A DNA stretch of 64,000 nucleotides from Balneolaceae bacterium (GCA_009711805.1 VEMX01000021.1:1-64000), one strand, 5' to 3'; positions 6,583-16,335 are shown, counted from the first letter of the stretch. Notes: generated by a model not told the origin, from the letters alone. Made by a program: numbers and translations.

Positions 6583-7539
6583 TTACTTGTTCATTAGTTT
6601 TCTGAAGTCTTCCAGGGTACCGCGAACGGCTTTGGCCGACTCCACTAAAAGTTGTTGTTCTTTTTCGTTTAATTCAACCTCAATTATTTCTTTGATTCCG
6701 CCTTTACCCAGCTTAACGGGAACGCCGATGTAGAGGTCATCAATGCCATACTCGCCATCGATGTGTGCGCATACAGGGAAAATGCGGTTTTGATCGAGCA
6801 TGATGGCTTCCACCATTTGTGCGGCAGCAGCACCGGGGGCGTACCATGCTGAGGTACCCATCAGGCCTACAATTTCGCCACCGCCTTTTTTGGCTCTTTC
6901 TACAATCTCGTTTAGTCGGTCTTCATCAATGAAGTGGGTGATTGGCATTCCGCAAAGAGTAGTAAAACGCGGAAGGGGAACCATTGTGTCGCCATGGCCG
7001 CCCATCAGTAATGCCTGAATGTCTTTTGGAGAAACATCGAGTTCCTGCGCTATAAAAGAACGGAAGCGGGCCGTATCCAGTATGCCAGCCATCCCCATTA
7101 CTTTTTCGTGCGGGAGACCACTTGCTTCTTTAGCTACCTGAACCATTACATCCAGCGGGTTCGATACTACAATAATGATCGTATCCGGTGAATGCTTAAC
7201 CAGTTGCTCGGTAACGCTTTTTACAATATTGGCGTTAATCTCGAGGAGGTCGTCGCGGCTCATGCCTGGCTTTCTTGGAACACCGGCTGTAATTACACAT
7301 ACATCAGAACCTGCAGTATCGGCATAGTCAACGGTTCCGGTAATGCGAGTGTCAAAAAGATGAATAGGCGAGGATTCCCACTGATCGAGAGCGCGGCCTT
7401 TGGAAGGGTAAAAGGTTTTATCTCCGTCTTTACGTTCAAGATCTACGGCTACTACTTCTTTTGCAAAGTCACGTTGTGCAATGCAATCAGCCACGGTAGA
7501 TCCTACATTACCTCCGGCTCCAACTACTGTTACTTTCAT
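6583..7539 (-). CDS. mdh: Malate dehydrogenase
   Basis: A 318-residue enzyme of the LDH-like (type III) malate dehydrogenase group, which oxidises malate to oxaloacetate with NAD in the TCA cycle. Visible features are the Rossmann GAGGNVG (residues 7-13), the NAD-selecting Asp33, substrate arginines in AGVPRKPGMSRDDL (Arg89 and Arg95), VSNPLD (125-130), and the catalytic His182 in GGHGDTMVPL. Arg89 with Lys90 rather than Gln marks malate over lactate specificity. The sequence has no visible defect. It lies 128 bp after nadK, so it may have its own promoter, and ends in a strong hairpin terminator. Confidence 0.97.
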   Translation of the reverse strand: MKVTVVGAGGNVGSTVADCIAQRDFAKEVVAVDLERKDGDKTFYPSKGRALDQWESSPIHLFDTRITGTVDYADTAGSDVCVITAGVPRKPGMSRDDLLEINANIVKSVTEQLVKHSPDTIIIVVSNPLDVMVQVAKEASGLPHEKVMGMAGILDTARFRSFIAQELDVSPKDIQALLMGGHGDTMVPLPRFTTLCGMPITHFIDEDRLNEIVERAKKGGGEIVGLMGTSAWYAPGAAAAQMVEAIMLDQNRIFPVCAHIDGEYGIDDLYIGVPVKLGKGGIKEIIEVELNEKEQQLLVESAKAVRGTLEDFRKLMNK

Positions 7540-7667
7540 GTTAAGATGTTTTTAAATTATCGATTTTGATTAAAAATACGTTCCAGTCTGTGAATTTGGT
7601 GTTAAGATAAGAAATCAAAATTCAGAACTCAGATTCCTTATAAATAATTTTGAAGATTCATTATGGA

Positions 7668-8540
7668 TCAATGTTCTCTTCTGCTGTCCATACCCCACAT
7701 TAATTTTTTTCTAAGCGTTTCAAAATAATGCTGTCCAGGCAGGTGGATTAAATCAAACGTTAAACTTGAGAGTACAATCTCCACTTCAAAAGGTAATTCA
7801 GAGATTTCATGAACCTGACCATCGTATGAAAACAACATCTCACTTTGCTGTTTCTCGGCTATTATTTTGAGAGGGTGATTGGCATTTAGAATAAGCGGCC
7901 GGGTGGTAAGGGTGTGCGGGTTGATGGGGGTTACCAAAAAAACTTCAGTACCGGGTACAACGATGGGGCCTCCCGAAGCCAAACTATAAGCGGTAGAACC
8001 CGTGGGGGAGGCTACAATAAGTCCGTCTGCCCAGTAGGTATTGATGAGGGTATTATCATATTCGGCAGAAATATTGACCATTGTGGTTGAATCTTTCCGG
8101 GTAATGAGAAACTCATTAAGCGCATAATATTCGTTGCCGGTTCCATCGGTGGCTTTTAAGTAGGCGCGTTTATCGAGCGTATAATTGCCGGACTTAAGAT
8201 TATTGAGAGCCTGGACGAGGTCTTCGTTCTGAGTGTTGGCCATAAAGCCCAGCCGGCCGCTGTTGATGCCTAACATAGGTTTTCCAATACCCTTGGAGAT
8301 GCGAGCGGTATATAGAATGGTTCCGTCGCCTCCCATTACCAGTACAAGATCAGCTTTTTTTATTGATTCCTCATCTGAAGCAGTAAACTCAAGTATGTCG
8401 CTTCCTTCAATATGAGTTTCTTCAAATGTAAGTTGATGAATACATAAAGAAACCTCGTTTTCTTCAGCCCACTTTATGGTGTTCTCAAGTACTCCGCGAA
8501 CTTCGTATTTAAGCGGATTTGCTACAATAGCGAATTTCAT
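7668..8540 (-). CDS. nadK: NAD kinase
   Basis: A 290-residue NAD kinase, which phosphorylates NAD to NADP with ATP or polyphosphate. The GGDGT motif is at residues 70-74, the NE dyad at 142-143 in ALNEFLITRKD, and the glycine-rich DGLIVASPTGSTAYSLASGGP at 172-192. Length and order fit the family. Its start lies 4 bp after the stop of the upstream oligopeptide-binding lipoprotein gene, so the two are almost certainly one transcript, a pairing that has no obvious biochemical logic. Confidence 0.96.
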   Translation of the reverse strand: MKFAIVANPLKYEVRGVLENTIKWAEENEVSLCIHQLTFEETHIEGSDILEFTASDEESIKKADLVLVMGGDGTILYTARISKGIGKPMLGINSGRLGFMANTQNEDLVQALNNLKSGNYTLDKRAYLKATDGTGNEYYALNEFLITRKDSTTMVNISAEYDNTLINTYWADGLIVASPTGSTAYSLASGGPIVVPGTEVFLVTPINPHTLTTRPLILNANHPLKIIAEKQQSEMLFSYDGQVHEISELPFEVEIVLSSLTFDLIHLPGQHYFETLRKKLMWGMDSRREH

Positions 8541-8544
8541 CGAC

Positions 8545-9984
8545 TTAGCTTCCTCCCAATGTGGTCAAACCGAATAAATCCATATTCCAGGCGTATTTCC
8601 CAAAAGTGACACCTGATATTTCATTTTGGCTCATCAGGTAGAGGGGGGTTGTCCATTGTATCACGGGAATGGTTCCGGGGAAGGGACGGGTGCTAAAGGT
8701 AGTATTGCTATAAACGGCATAGGAAGGATTCATGGTGGTTGAATATCCATAGTTAGTGGATAGTGTTGCCACTCTGTTTATGAGAAAAAGGGGATAAATG
8801 CAGGGAGTGTTTGCAATGGTAACCTGAATACGATTTGTTGTATTTGAGTAGACAGCCGAAGTATCAGTTTTAGTGAACCGTACCTTGCCCAGGCTGGGGT
8901 GTTCAATTAGCTGTTCCTCCTGGAGACTTTGGATTAGCTGAGTGACTTCCTGCTGCTGGTTGGAAGCCGGGTTATAGTACACATAATAGTTTGTAGATGG
9001 CCCGGCTTCAGTAAAGTTAAAAGCACCGGCATAGGCCTCTTTCAGCTTTCCGTCATTGCCTATAATTGTTTTAATGACCGAGGGACTGGGTTGAATTAAC
9101 AGGTCAATTTTACCTTGCTCAAATTGGTGAAAGAGTTTGCTTTCAGATAAACCGTTCACGATATCCAGGCGATTTACCTGGGATTTGCTACCTGTATATT
9201 CTTTGTTGGATGACAGGATAAACCGGGTAGGTTCTTTCTTCACCAAATAAAACTGCCCCGTACCTACGGGGTTTTGAATAGGACCTCCTTTGGCCGCTTG
9301 TACACTTTCCCGCGGGTAGATGGAGGCATATGGATGAGCCAGGTTATGGATGAAATTACCAGACCGTTTGTTCAGCACAAAGAGAATGGTGGAATCATTA
9401 CGTACTTCAATACCGTCAATAGCATTCAGGGCTCTTTTGGCAGGATCCTTTACCCGTGTTTGCTCTTGATGGTATGCATAAAACCCCCGAATATTATTAA
9501 ACATATTGGCTGGCTGATCTGGTACTTGTACCGAGCCCATTCGTTCAAAAACATACTCAATATCGCTTGCTTTTAGTTTTCGGCCAATACCACTATTAAA
9601 CACATTAGAGTCGTGGAAGAATACATCTGGTTTCAGGTAAAAGGTGAAGCGGGTCGAATCTACATTTACTTCCCATCTTTTGGCGATAGCAGGCTGGAGT
9701 TCTCCCTTTGGGTCCAGTTGTACCAATCCTTCATAGATCAGCTTAATCATGCGCATTTCACTTTCAGAAGTGGCGAAGAGAGGATCTAAAGAGTAAATGG
9801 TATCAAATTCGCCCAGTTTGTAATGCGTGAAAGCGGAGGTTGGTTCCTCTTCAGTAAGCTGGTCAGCGGTAGATTCACTGTCAGAAGGGAGCAGAGGGTC
9901 AGAGTCGGCGATAATTGTTTCGGGACCTTTCCCACACGAAAGTAAAAGTATGGAACAGGTAAAGACAGCGATTAGTTTTTTCAT
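8545..9984 (-). CDS. ABC-type oligopeptide/solute-binding lipoprotein (SBP family 5)
   Basis: A 479-residue lipoprotein from the ATG at 9984 (MKKLIAVFTCSILLLSC, lipobox LLSC). The longer reading upstream adds residues ahead of the signal and is rejected. The SBP_bac_5 pattern is visible: DPLFATSESEMRMIKLIYEGLVQLDPKGELQPAIAKRWEV, then TFYLKPDVFFHDSNVF and LKASDIEYVFERM. It would bind peptides or other solutes outside the membrane. No permease or ATPase gene is nearby, so it is an orphan binding protein or takes part in sensing. The C-terminal lobe looks shorter than in DppA/OppA (usually over 500 residues). It sits in a ddl-SBP-nadK run. Confidence 0.85.
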   Translation of the reverse strand: MKKLIAVFTCSILLLSCGKGPETIIADSDPLLPSDSESTADQLTEEEPTSAFTHYKLGEFDTIYSLDPLFATSESEMRMIKLIYEGLVQLDPKGELQPAIAKRWEVNVDSTRFTFYLKPDVFFHDSNVFNSGIGRKLKASDIEYVFERMGSVQVPDQPANMFNNIRGFYAYHQEQTRVKDPAKRALNAIDGIEVRNDSTILFVLNKRSGNFIHNLAHPYASIYPRESVQAAKGGPIQNPVGTGQFYLVKKEPTRFILSSNKEYTGSKSQVNRLDIVNGLSESKLFHQFEQGKIDLLIQPSPSVIKTIIGNDGKLKEAYAGAFNFTEAGPSTNYYVYYNPASNQQQEVTQLIQSLQEEQLIEHPSLGKVRFTKTDTSAVYSNTTNRIQVTIANTPCIYPLFLINRVATLSTNYGYSTTMNPSYAVYSNTTFSTRPFPGTIPVIQWTTPLYLMSQNEISGVTFGKYAWNMDLFGLTTLGGS

Positions 9985-10061
9985 GACTGTGAATTTTGTT
10001 GTGTAAAGATAAAACATAGGGAGACAAAATAATTCCCATATCCGCTAATGAATATAACCGT

Positions 10062-11252
10062 TTACTTTGTTCCTTTCAGTCCTTTGATTCCTTTGGCTGC
10101 TTTTTCGTTCAGCAGGTTGGTGTCGTATGAACGAAGCCGGCCATTCTTTTCAAGGTGCCGCTTTAGGGCAATTGCAATAAGTTCTTCCAACAGCTGGGTA
10201 AAGTTCAGTTCTGATTCTTTCCACAAATAAAAAGAAAAAGATCCGGGGATGGTATTAATTTCATTAAAAAATATTTCCTTGGTATTGGCATTTACCAGGA
10301 AATCGAGGCGTGCAAGTCCGGCAGCGTCAAGGGTAGAAAAAATACGGGTCGCCAGATCCTGGATTTTTCGCCTAAGCTCGTTGGAGATGTTGGCAGGGAT
10401 TTCACGATCGGCTGAAGCCATTCCCTTTTCAGCACCTCCTTCACTTTGGTATTTATCCTGAAATGAAAGTGTCTCTGTCTGCCCAAGCGGTTTCTCACAT
10501 ACGCTGGCTCTGCAGTCATCAGCAGTACCTATAACCGAACAGTTTATTTCCATCAGGGGATTTACCGCTTCCTCTATAAGCAGGTGTGCGTCGAAGCGGA
10601 ATGCAGTTTCCACGGCATCAATAAGTTCATCCCGGTTATCAGCCTTGGCAACTCCAATACTGCTGCCCAGGTTAACAGGTTTTACAATAAGGGGATACCC
10701 AAAACGCTCGGCTACCTCTATGATATCCGACTGCTCCTTTTCCCAATCTCCTTCATAGAAGTTAATATCCCGGCTAACTTTCACACCGGCAGTACCAGCC
10801 AGCACTTTGGCCTTCACTTTATTCATTCCAACAGAAGAACCCAGGATTCCGCTTCCTGTATAGGGGATGTTCATCATCTCACACACTCCCTGGAAGGCCC
10901 CGTTTTCTCCTTCGCTTCCATGAAAAGCATTTATAACAGCATACACATCATAGCTCTGCTGTTTGGAAAAAAATCCTTTCTTTTCCTGTTCGCGCAGCAC
11001 CGTTTTCCCCAGTTTATCTTTTACAAAGGCACAGGCAGTTGCAGCTTGTTCAAGCGCAGAAGTGTTTTCGAAGTTACTGAGATCCAATAACACGGGGCCA
11101 GTGAGCCAGCGCCCTGATTTGGTTATATATAAGGGGATGCAGTGGTAAGAACTATCTTCTAAAGCAGACATTGCCTGCATAGCAGTTAATACTGATACTT
11201 CATGTTCAGGTGAAACTCCGCCAAAAGCGATAACAAGGTTTTTTTGAGACAT
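10062..11252 (-). CDS. ddl: D-alanine--D-alanine ligase
   Basis: A 396-residue ATP-grasp ligase that makes D-Ala-D-Ala for peptidoglycan. The N-terminal motif FGGVSPEHEVSVLTA, the HGSEGENGAFQG loop, IPYTGSGILGSSVGMNK, PLIVKPVNLGSSIGV, DFLVNANTKEIFFNEINTIPGS are the family marks in the right order. It is slightly longer than E. coli DdlB (about 306) and similar to the long Ddl/VanA-type proteins. It is the first gene of a minus-strand run with the SBP lipoprotein 77 bp downstream. No vancomycin-type resistance genes are near. Confidence 0.95.
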   Translation of the reverse strand: MSQKNLVIAFGGVSPEHEVSVLTAMQAMSALEDSSYHCIPLYITKSGRWLTGPVLLDLSNFENTSALEQAATACAFVKDKLGKTVLREQEKKGFFSKQQSYDVYAVINAFHGSEGENGAFQGVCEMMNIPYTGSGILGSSVGMNKVKAKVLAGTAGVKVSRDINFYEGDWEKEQSDIIEVAERFGYPLIVKPVNLGSSIGVAKADNRDELIDAVETAFRFDAHLLIEEAVNPLMEINCSVIGTADDCRASVCEKPLGQTETLSFQDKYQSEGGAEKGMASADREIPANISNELRRKIQDLATRIFSTLDAAGLARLDFLVNANTKEIFFNEINTIPGSFSFYLWKESELNFTQLLEELIAIALKRHLEKNGRLRSYDTNLLNEKAAKGIKGLKGTK

Positions 11253-11412
11253 AGGCTAAGATTAAATATTTAGGCCGAAAATAGAACAGTTATCATTTAA
11301 TTGTTAATGTATCTCAACGAATATTGAATGAAAATCTATAAATTCAAGACTTGTTCCAAAGAGTGTTTTTTCCAATCTTTATAATTCTTATCAAGAAACG
11401 GAGCAAAAGCAA

Positions 11413-12309
11413 ATGGGACAAGTAATCACCTCTGTAGAGGATTTAAATTTTGACATAGATCAAATAGAGGACATGCCGGCACCGGCTAAAGTGCTGCTGG
11501 TAAAACCAACCTATTTTTCAGTGGATTATGTGATTAATCCTCATATGAAAGGAAATATAGGCGGAGTAGATAAGCTGGCTGCCCAAAATGAATGGGAACA
11601 TTTGAAGTCGGCTTATGAGGAGGTTGGTTTATATGTTCATGAACTGGAGGGCGAACGGGGATACCCTGATATGGTTTTTTGTGCCAATCAAAGTTTGCCG
11701 AATATTACCAGTGATGGCAAAAAGCAGGTGATAATGAGTGTGATGCATGCGGATGAGCGTAAAGGTGAAGTCCCTTTTATTCAGGAAGAATATGAGAAGA
11801 GCAGCTACGAAATTGTGCACCTGGATGAAAACAAGTTCGACAATTTTGAAGGGATGGGAGATGCGCTTTGGCACTTTAAAAAAAGGTTGATTTGGGGCGG
11901 TTACGGTTACCGCTCTTCCAAAGAGGTGTATGAACATATCTCCGATGTGTTTGGTACTCCCATCATTGCACTGGAACTGATCGACGAACGCTTCTATCAT
12001 CTTGACACTTGTTTGTGCGTGCTGGATACGGATACAGCAATGATTTATCCGAAAGCATTTACCAATGAAGGTTTGGAGCTGATCAACAGACTGTTCAAAC
12101 ATGTAATTGAAGTATCAAAATATGAAGCAGAACAGCTGTTTGCCTGTAATGCTACTTCTGTTAGCGGCAAAAATGTATTTATTCAGCAAGGCTGTGTTGA
12201 TGTGAATCACAAGCTGAAAGACCTTGGTTTTAAAATTCATGAATTCAGTACCTATGAGTTTCTGAAAAGCGGCGGCTCGGTATTCTGCATGAAGATGCTG
12301 CTGTGGTAG
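11413..12309 (+). CDS. Arginine deiminase / dimethylargininase family hydrolase
   Basis: A 298-residue guanidine-modifying enzyme of the pentein superfamily. The acid and His-Cys catalytic residues are visible: PDMVFCAN (85-92), FEGMGD (145-150), His196 in RFYHLDTCLC, and nucleophile Cys292 in GGSVFCMKM. It would hydrolyse arginine, methylarginine or a related guanidine compound to citrulline or equivalent, or act as an amidinotransferase. No arc operon partners are next to it, so the substrate cannot be assigned. A 17-bp inverted repeat follows the stop codon. Confidence 0.88.
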   Translation: MGQVITSVEDLNFDIDQIEDMPAPAKVLLVKPTYFSVDYVINPHMKGNIGGVDKLAAQNEWEHLKSAYEEVGLYVHELEGERGYPDMVFCANQSLPNITSDGKKQVIMSVMHADERKGEVPFIQEEYEKSSYEIVHLDENKFDNFEGMGDALWHFKKRLIWGGYGYRSSKEVYEHISDVFGTPIIALELIDERFYHLDTCLCVLDTDTAMIYPKAFTNEGLELINRLFKHVIEVSKYEAEQLFACNATSVSGKNVFIQQGCVDVNHKLKDLGFKIHEFSTYEFLKSGGSVFCMKMLLW

Positions 12310-12323
12310 AGTTGTAATTTTAG

Positions 12324-12365
12324 TTGTTAAGTGTTAAATGTGAGAGGTCATTTAACACTTAACAA
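12324..12365 (+). terminator. Perfect 17-bp hairpin after the deiminase-family gene
   Basis: Arms TTGTTAAGTGTTAAATG (12324-12340) and their exact complement (12349-12365) enclose an 8-base loop. It lacks a T-run, so it may be a transcript-stabilising hairpin, a weak terminator or a regulator site for the penicillin-acylase-like gene that begins 25 bp later. Confidence 0.5.
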
Positions 12366-12389
12366 TCCGTAAAAAAACTTGTGTAGGCT

Positions 12390-14813
12390 ATGAATTATGT
12401 CAAGGCCGCGATTTCGGGGATACTCCTTCTCACTATTATTATTGCTCTGAACCTTAAACTGGGACCCTTACCACCGGTAGGTAAATTTGTAGATCCTGAT
12501 GGGGGTTTTTGGGCCAATGCCGAAACAACAAGCCCTGGCAGCGGGGAACTGAATCTACCCGGACTTGAAGGAGACGTGACGGTCTATTTTGATGAACGCA
12601 GAGTACCCCACATTTTTGCAGAGAACGATCATGATCTATATATGGCCCAGGGCTATGTAGTAGCCCGCGACCGGCTGTTTCAGATGGAGATGCAAACGTA
12701 CGATGCCGCAGGACGACTGGCCGAAATCATCGGTCCCGCTTTGCTTGAAAGAGATCAGCAAACCCGGCGCTGGGGTATGCCCTATGGCGCTGAAAAAGCG
12801 ATGGAAGAGATTCGGAAGGACCCGGAAATGTATGCCGTAATTTCAGCCTATGCCAAAGGGGTAAATGCCTACATCAATCAGCTTAGTCCCGCTGATTATC
12901 CATTAGAGTATAAAGTGTTGGATATAGCTCCGGAAGAGTGGAAGCCTATTAAGACTACTTTATTACTGAAGAACATGACACGGACTCTGGCCGCTGGTAA
13001 TGCCGAAGAGGCCACCAGCAACTCTATAGCTTTCTTTGGCAGCGATTTTATTGAGAAATATTTCGAGACCAAACCAGAATTGAATGACCCCATTATCCCG
13101 CCCAGCCGAACATGGGATTTTGAAGCAGACCTTCCCGAAGCCCCGGACAGTTTATATGTATCGGCTTCGGCCGAAGAGCTCCCCGCTTTTGAAATGCCGG
13201 AAGGCATAGGAAGCAACAACTGGGTTGTTGATGGTTCCAAAACGGCTTCAGGTTATCCTATCCTGGCAAACGACCCTCACCTTCATCTTACATTGCCGTC
13301 AATTTGGTACGAGGTGCAGCTACATGCCCCGGGAGTGAACGCCTATGGGGTATCTCTGCAGGGGGTACCGTCCGTCATCATTGGGTTTAACGAAGAGGTA
13401 GCCTGGGGAGTAACCAATGTAAGCGCCGATGTACTTGACTGGTATGAAGTGAAATTCAAAGACGACACCAAACAGGAATACCGGCACGGCGGCCAATGGA
13501 AACCAACAACCACCCGGATAGAGGAAATAAAAGTACGTGGAGGAGCAACGGTTCTTGATTCGGTGGTTTACACTCACCATGGACCTGTTACCGAAGTATC
13601 CTCAAGTACGGGAGATGAAAAAGATCCCGTTTATCATGCTTTGCGTTGGATTGCCCACGATGGCTCCAACGAACTCAAGACTTTTTATGGGTTGAACCGG
13701 GCCCGCAGTTATGACAACTATGTGGATGCGCTCAAACATTATATTGCTCCGGCTCAAAATTTTGTGTTTGCAAGCAATGAAGGAGATATAGCCCTTTGGG
13801 TGAACGGACTATTCCCCAAAAAATGGAAATATCAGGGGCGGACGGTGAGTGATGGAACGGATCCGAAATACGACTGGAAGGGCTGGATTCCCCGGGATCA
13901 TGTTCCCCATATTAAAAATCCCGAACGGGGGTTTGTGAGTTCGGCCAACCAGGAATCTGCCGCTCCCGACTACCCCTATTACCTGGACGATGACTTTGCC
14001 CCTTTTGAACGCGGCCGCCGGATTAATGATTTGCTGCGAGAGATGGAGAATATCACAACCGCAGATATACAGAAAATGCAGATGGACGATTACAGCTATT
14101 ATGCAGCCACCTTGCTTCCGGGATTACTGGAATGGATTCAGAAAGAGGAGTTAAGTGAAGCTGAAAAGGAAGTGCTGAATGTGGTGCAAAACTGGAATTA
14201 CCACATGAAAGCAGATCAACTGGCCCCGTCCGTATTCAGAAACTGGGCCAGTAATTTCTACCGGTCGGTTTTTGAGGATGAATTTGAAAGAACTGAAGCA
14301 AGGTTGAGATGGCCGCCACGCGACCGATTTGTAGAGGTGATAACAGAGGAGTCCGAAATGTCTTTTGTGGATAATGTGAACACTGCCGAAACCGAAAGCC
14401 GCCGGCATTTGGCCACAACCTCGTTTAAGGAAACACTACAGGAGATGACCGACGCATACGGCTCTTTTGGTGATGACTGGAAGTGGGGCATCGTAATTAA
14501 TAATGATATAGACCACCTGGCCCGGATTCCTGGTTTTGGCCGCCAGGATTTATACAGCAGCGGTAATTATGACGCGGTTAATGCTACCCGGGGAAAAAAT
14601 GGACCCTCCTGGAGAATGGTCGTAGAGTTGGGTCCCGAAGTTAAAGGGTATGGCGTATACCCCGGCGGGGCGTCTGGTAATCCGGGATCTCCTAATTATG
14701 ATTCTATGGTAGATGCCTGGCGTACCGGTGAGTTGTTTGAGCTGAATTTTTACAGGCAAGCCCCGGACACTTTTTTATACAAGATGAAACTACAACCTTC
14801 TGATTCTGAATAG
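12390..14813 (+). CDS. Penicillin acylase family (Ntn) amidohydrolase
   Basis: An 807-residue precursor of the S45 Ntn-hydrolase family. An N-terminal membrane/signal segment (residues 6-23) exports it. The alpha-chain motif DERRVPHIFAENDHDLYMAQGYVVARDRLFQMEM follows, then a spacer and GSNNWVV, where Ser275 would be the autocatalytic beta-chain N-terminus and nucleophile. Later family motifs are visible (ILANDPHLHLTLPSIWYEVQL, GVTNVSADVLDWYEV, FVSSANQE, GGASGNPGSPNYD). Family members cleave beta-lactam side chains, acyl-homoserine lactones or other amides; the natural substrate is not evident. It is probably monocistronic. Confidence 0.93.
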   Translation: MNYVKAAISGILLLTIIIALNLKLGPLPPVGKFVDPDGGFWANAETTSPGSGELNLPGLEGDVTVYFDERRVPHIFAENDHDLYMAQGYVVARDRLFQMEMQTYDAAGRLAEIIGPALLERDQQTRRWGMPYGAEKAMEEIRKDPEMYAVISAYAKGVNAYINQLSPADYPLEYKVLDIAPEEWKPIKTTLLLKNMTRTLAAGNAEEATSNSIAFFGSDFIEKYFETKPELNDPIIPPSRTWDFEADLPEAPDSLYVSASAEELPAFEMPEGIGSNNWVVDGSKTASGYPILANDPHLHLTLPSIWYEVQLHAPGVNAYGVSLQGVPSVIIGFNEEVAWGVTNVSADVLDWYEVKFKDDTKQEYRHGGQWKPTTTRIEEIKVRGGATVLDSVVYTHHGPVTEVSSSTGDEKDPVYHALRWIAHDGSNELKTFYGLNRARSYDNYVDALKHYIAPAQNFVFASNEGDIALWVNGLFPKKWKYQGRTVSDGTDPKYDWKGWIPRDHVPHIKNPERGFVSSANQESAAPDYPYYLDDDFAPFERGRRINDLLREMENITTADIQKMQMDDYSYYAATLLPGLLEWIQKEELSEAEKEVLNVVQNWNYHMKADQLAPSVFRNWASNFYRSVFEDEFERTEARLRWPPRDRFVEVITEESEMSFVDNVNTAETESRRHLATTSFKETLQEMTDAYGSFGDDWKWGIVINNDIDHLARIPGFGRQDLYSSGNYDAVNATRGKNGPSWRMVVELGPEVKGYGVYPGGASGNPGSPNYDSMVDAWRTGELFELNFYRQAPDTFLYKMKLQPSDSE

Positions 14814-14878
14814 TGCAAAGTGTCAGTATAGCTTGACTGCACTAAAACTGAAACTGAGTACAAAAAATTGATCAAAAC

Positions 14879-15232
14879 ATGATATTAGCATTAGCGATAC
14901 TGGTTCTTGCGTTCCTCCTCAATCTGCTTCTCCCGTGGTGGAGTATTGCCATTCCCGGACTGATTTTTGGGTATGTATTCAACAAAAAAGGAAGGGCGTC
15001 TTTTGGCTGGGGATTTTTGGCGTTGTTTCTTTTGTGGGGAGGACAGGCGTTTTATATCCATATAGCCAATGATGGGGTTTTATCTTCCCGCATAGCGGAG
15101 ATGCTGAATGCAGGCTCTCCCTTTGCTGTGATTTTGGTAACTGCCGTTGTAGGTGGTTTGGTTAGCGGATTGGCTGCATTAACAGGTTCCCTTGCCAATA
15201 GCAGTCCCCGACTTAGCTCCCGGGGGAAGTGA
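14879..15232 (+). CDS. Small integral membrane protein, unknown
   Basis: A 117-residue hydrophobic protein with about four predicted membrane segments (LALAILVLAFLLNLLLPWWSIAIPGLIFGYVF, FLALFLLWGGQAFYI, and VILVTAVVGGLVSGLAAL). A WWS and an NKKGRASFGWGF loop are conserved-looking. I do not recognise the family. It lies between two exported hydrolases and is followed by a 98-bp gap. Confidence 0.65.
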   Translation: MILALAILVLAFLLNLLLPWWSIAIPGLIFGYVFNKKGRASFGWGFLALFLLWGGQAFYIHIANDGVLSSRIAEMLNAGSPFAVILVTAVVGGLVSGLAALTGSLANSSPRLSSRGK

Positions 15233-15330
15233 GCATCCCCCTGTTGTTGGACAGGAGATACCCTAAAGTTGTAGAAAGTAACTTGTTTAATTAGCTTTCG
15301 GTCATTCTTTAACCAGCCATAGATAATTTC

Positions 15331-16335
15331 ATGAGGGTATTAGTTCCGTTTCTTGCAATGGTGTTCGCAATTCTCAGTGCTTGTTCAGGTGGAAAGCACC
15401 CGGGGCAGGATCATGATAAAGTGCAACAAGCAGAAACCCGGGTGGCATGGAGCGAAATTGATTCTATTGATGTGAATGGCTTTAACAGCGACCTGCAGCC
15501 CGGCCAGCTAACCATGGATGTTGGTATTTACTTTCCTTCCAATTTTGACAGCACCTTCAACAAGGTCACCCTCAGCAGGATGTTGGAAAGTCTGAAAGCC
15601 GCTAAAGAAATATATAAGCCCACCGGAGTACAGATTAAGCTGCTTTGGGTGAAGACGGGAAAGGTAAACCCCCGCTATTTTTCAATCCAGGCTAATGAGG
15701 TGCCGGGTATCCCAAATGCCGGCTATACAAACTTGTATGAGCACAGCTATCGCAATCCCGCAAAGCTAACCGAAGAGACTAAAAAAGCATTTGAGCATAT
15801 TGTTGAGCCTGCCCCCGATAATCATCGAACTATTTATCTGGTTGCTTTACAGGATGTATTTTATCCATTTTTAACGGTTTCCGAAGGCAGAAACTGGATG
15901 ATGAAAACGGTACGCACCGGCGGGCTTTCATTTCCGGGCTATTCCTATCCGGGCACCATCCCCAAAGAATACCGGGGTGTCATCACCATTACTAACCTGG
16001 ACCGTCCCGACCGCTTCATAAGAACCATAGCTCATGAATTAGGGCATAAGGTGATGAATGTAAGTCATGAATATAAAGACACCAGACCGCAACATGAAGT
16101 ATATGCAGATGGGGGACTGATGCTCTATGGGGAGGGAGAAGATATCCCATCTGGTAAAGATGGCCGATGGCACCTCGAGCGCCTCAAGCTTTCTCCCTTT
16201 CTGTACCAGCTTGGTGAAGACGGTTCCAAAACATGGAATTCCGATTATCTTGAAAACGGCCATTACTATGATCCCATTTATGGCAAGTATGTGGTTCATT
16301 TCCAAGGCGCTTCACCCATTGATGAAGACTGGTAG
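15331..16335 (+). CDS. Lipoprotein metallopeptidase with HExxH...HE site
   Basis: A 334-residue protein with signal MRVLVPFLAMVFAILSAC (lipobox LSAC). The likely zinc site is HELGHKVMNVSHEY, in which HExxH is followed six residues later by another His-Glu pair (HExxHxxxxxxHE), then EVYADGGLMLYGEG as a probable Met-turn region. It is membrane-anchored outside the cytoplasm. The region before it (residues 40-200) resembles the non-catalytic part of metallopeptidase-like Bacteroidota lipoproteins but I cannot name a family. It is not a close relative of the metalloprotease at 5475. Confidence 0.7.
   Translation: MRVLVPFLAMVFAILSACSGGKHPGQDHDKVQQAETRVAWSEIDSIDVNGFNSDLQPGQLTMDVGIYFPSNFDSTFNKVTLSRMLESLKAAKEIYKPTGVQIKLLWVKTGKVNPRYFSIQANEVPGIPNAGYTNLYEHSYRNPAKLTEETKKAFEHIVEPAPDNHRTIYLVALQDVFYPFLTVSEGRNWMMKTVRTGGLSFPGYSYPGTIPKEYRGVITITNLDRPDRFIRTIAHELGHKVMNVSHEYKDTRPQHEVYADGGLMLYGEGEDIPSGKDGRWHLERLKLSPFLYQLGEDGSKTWNSDYLENGHYYDPIYGKYVVHFQGASPIDEDW

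Noticed and set aside
7192-7569. Open frame opposite mdh and others of similar kind (for example 33748-34197, 34486-34974, 48900-49505)
   Set aside because: Shadow frames on the opposite strand of clear genes; none has homology or a ribosome site.
10062-11252. Vancomycin-resistance VanA-type ligase
   Set aside because: The sequence fits a house-keeping Ddl and no vanH, vanX or sensor genes are near.
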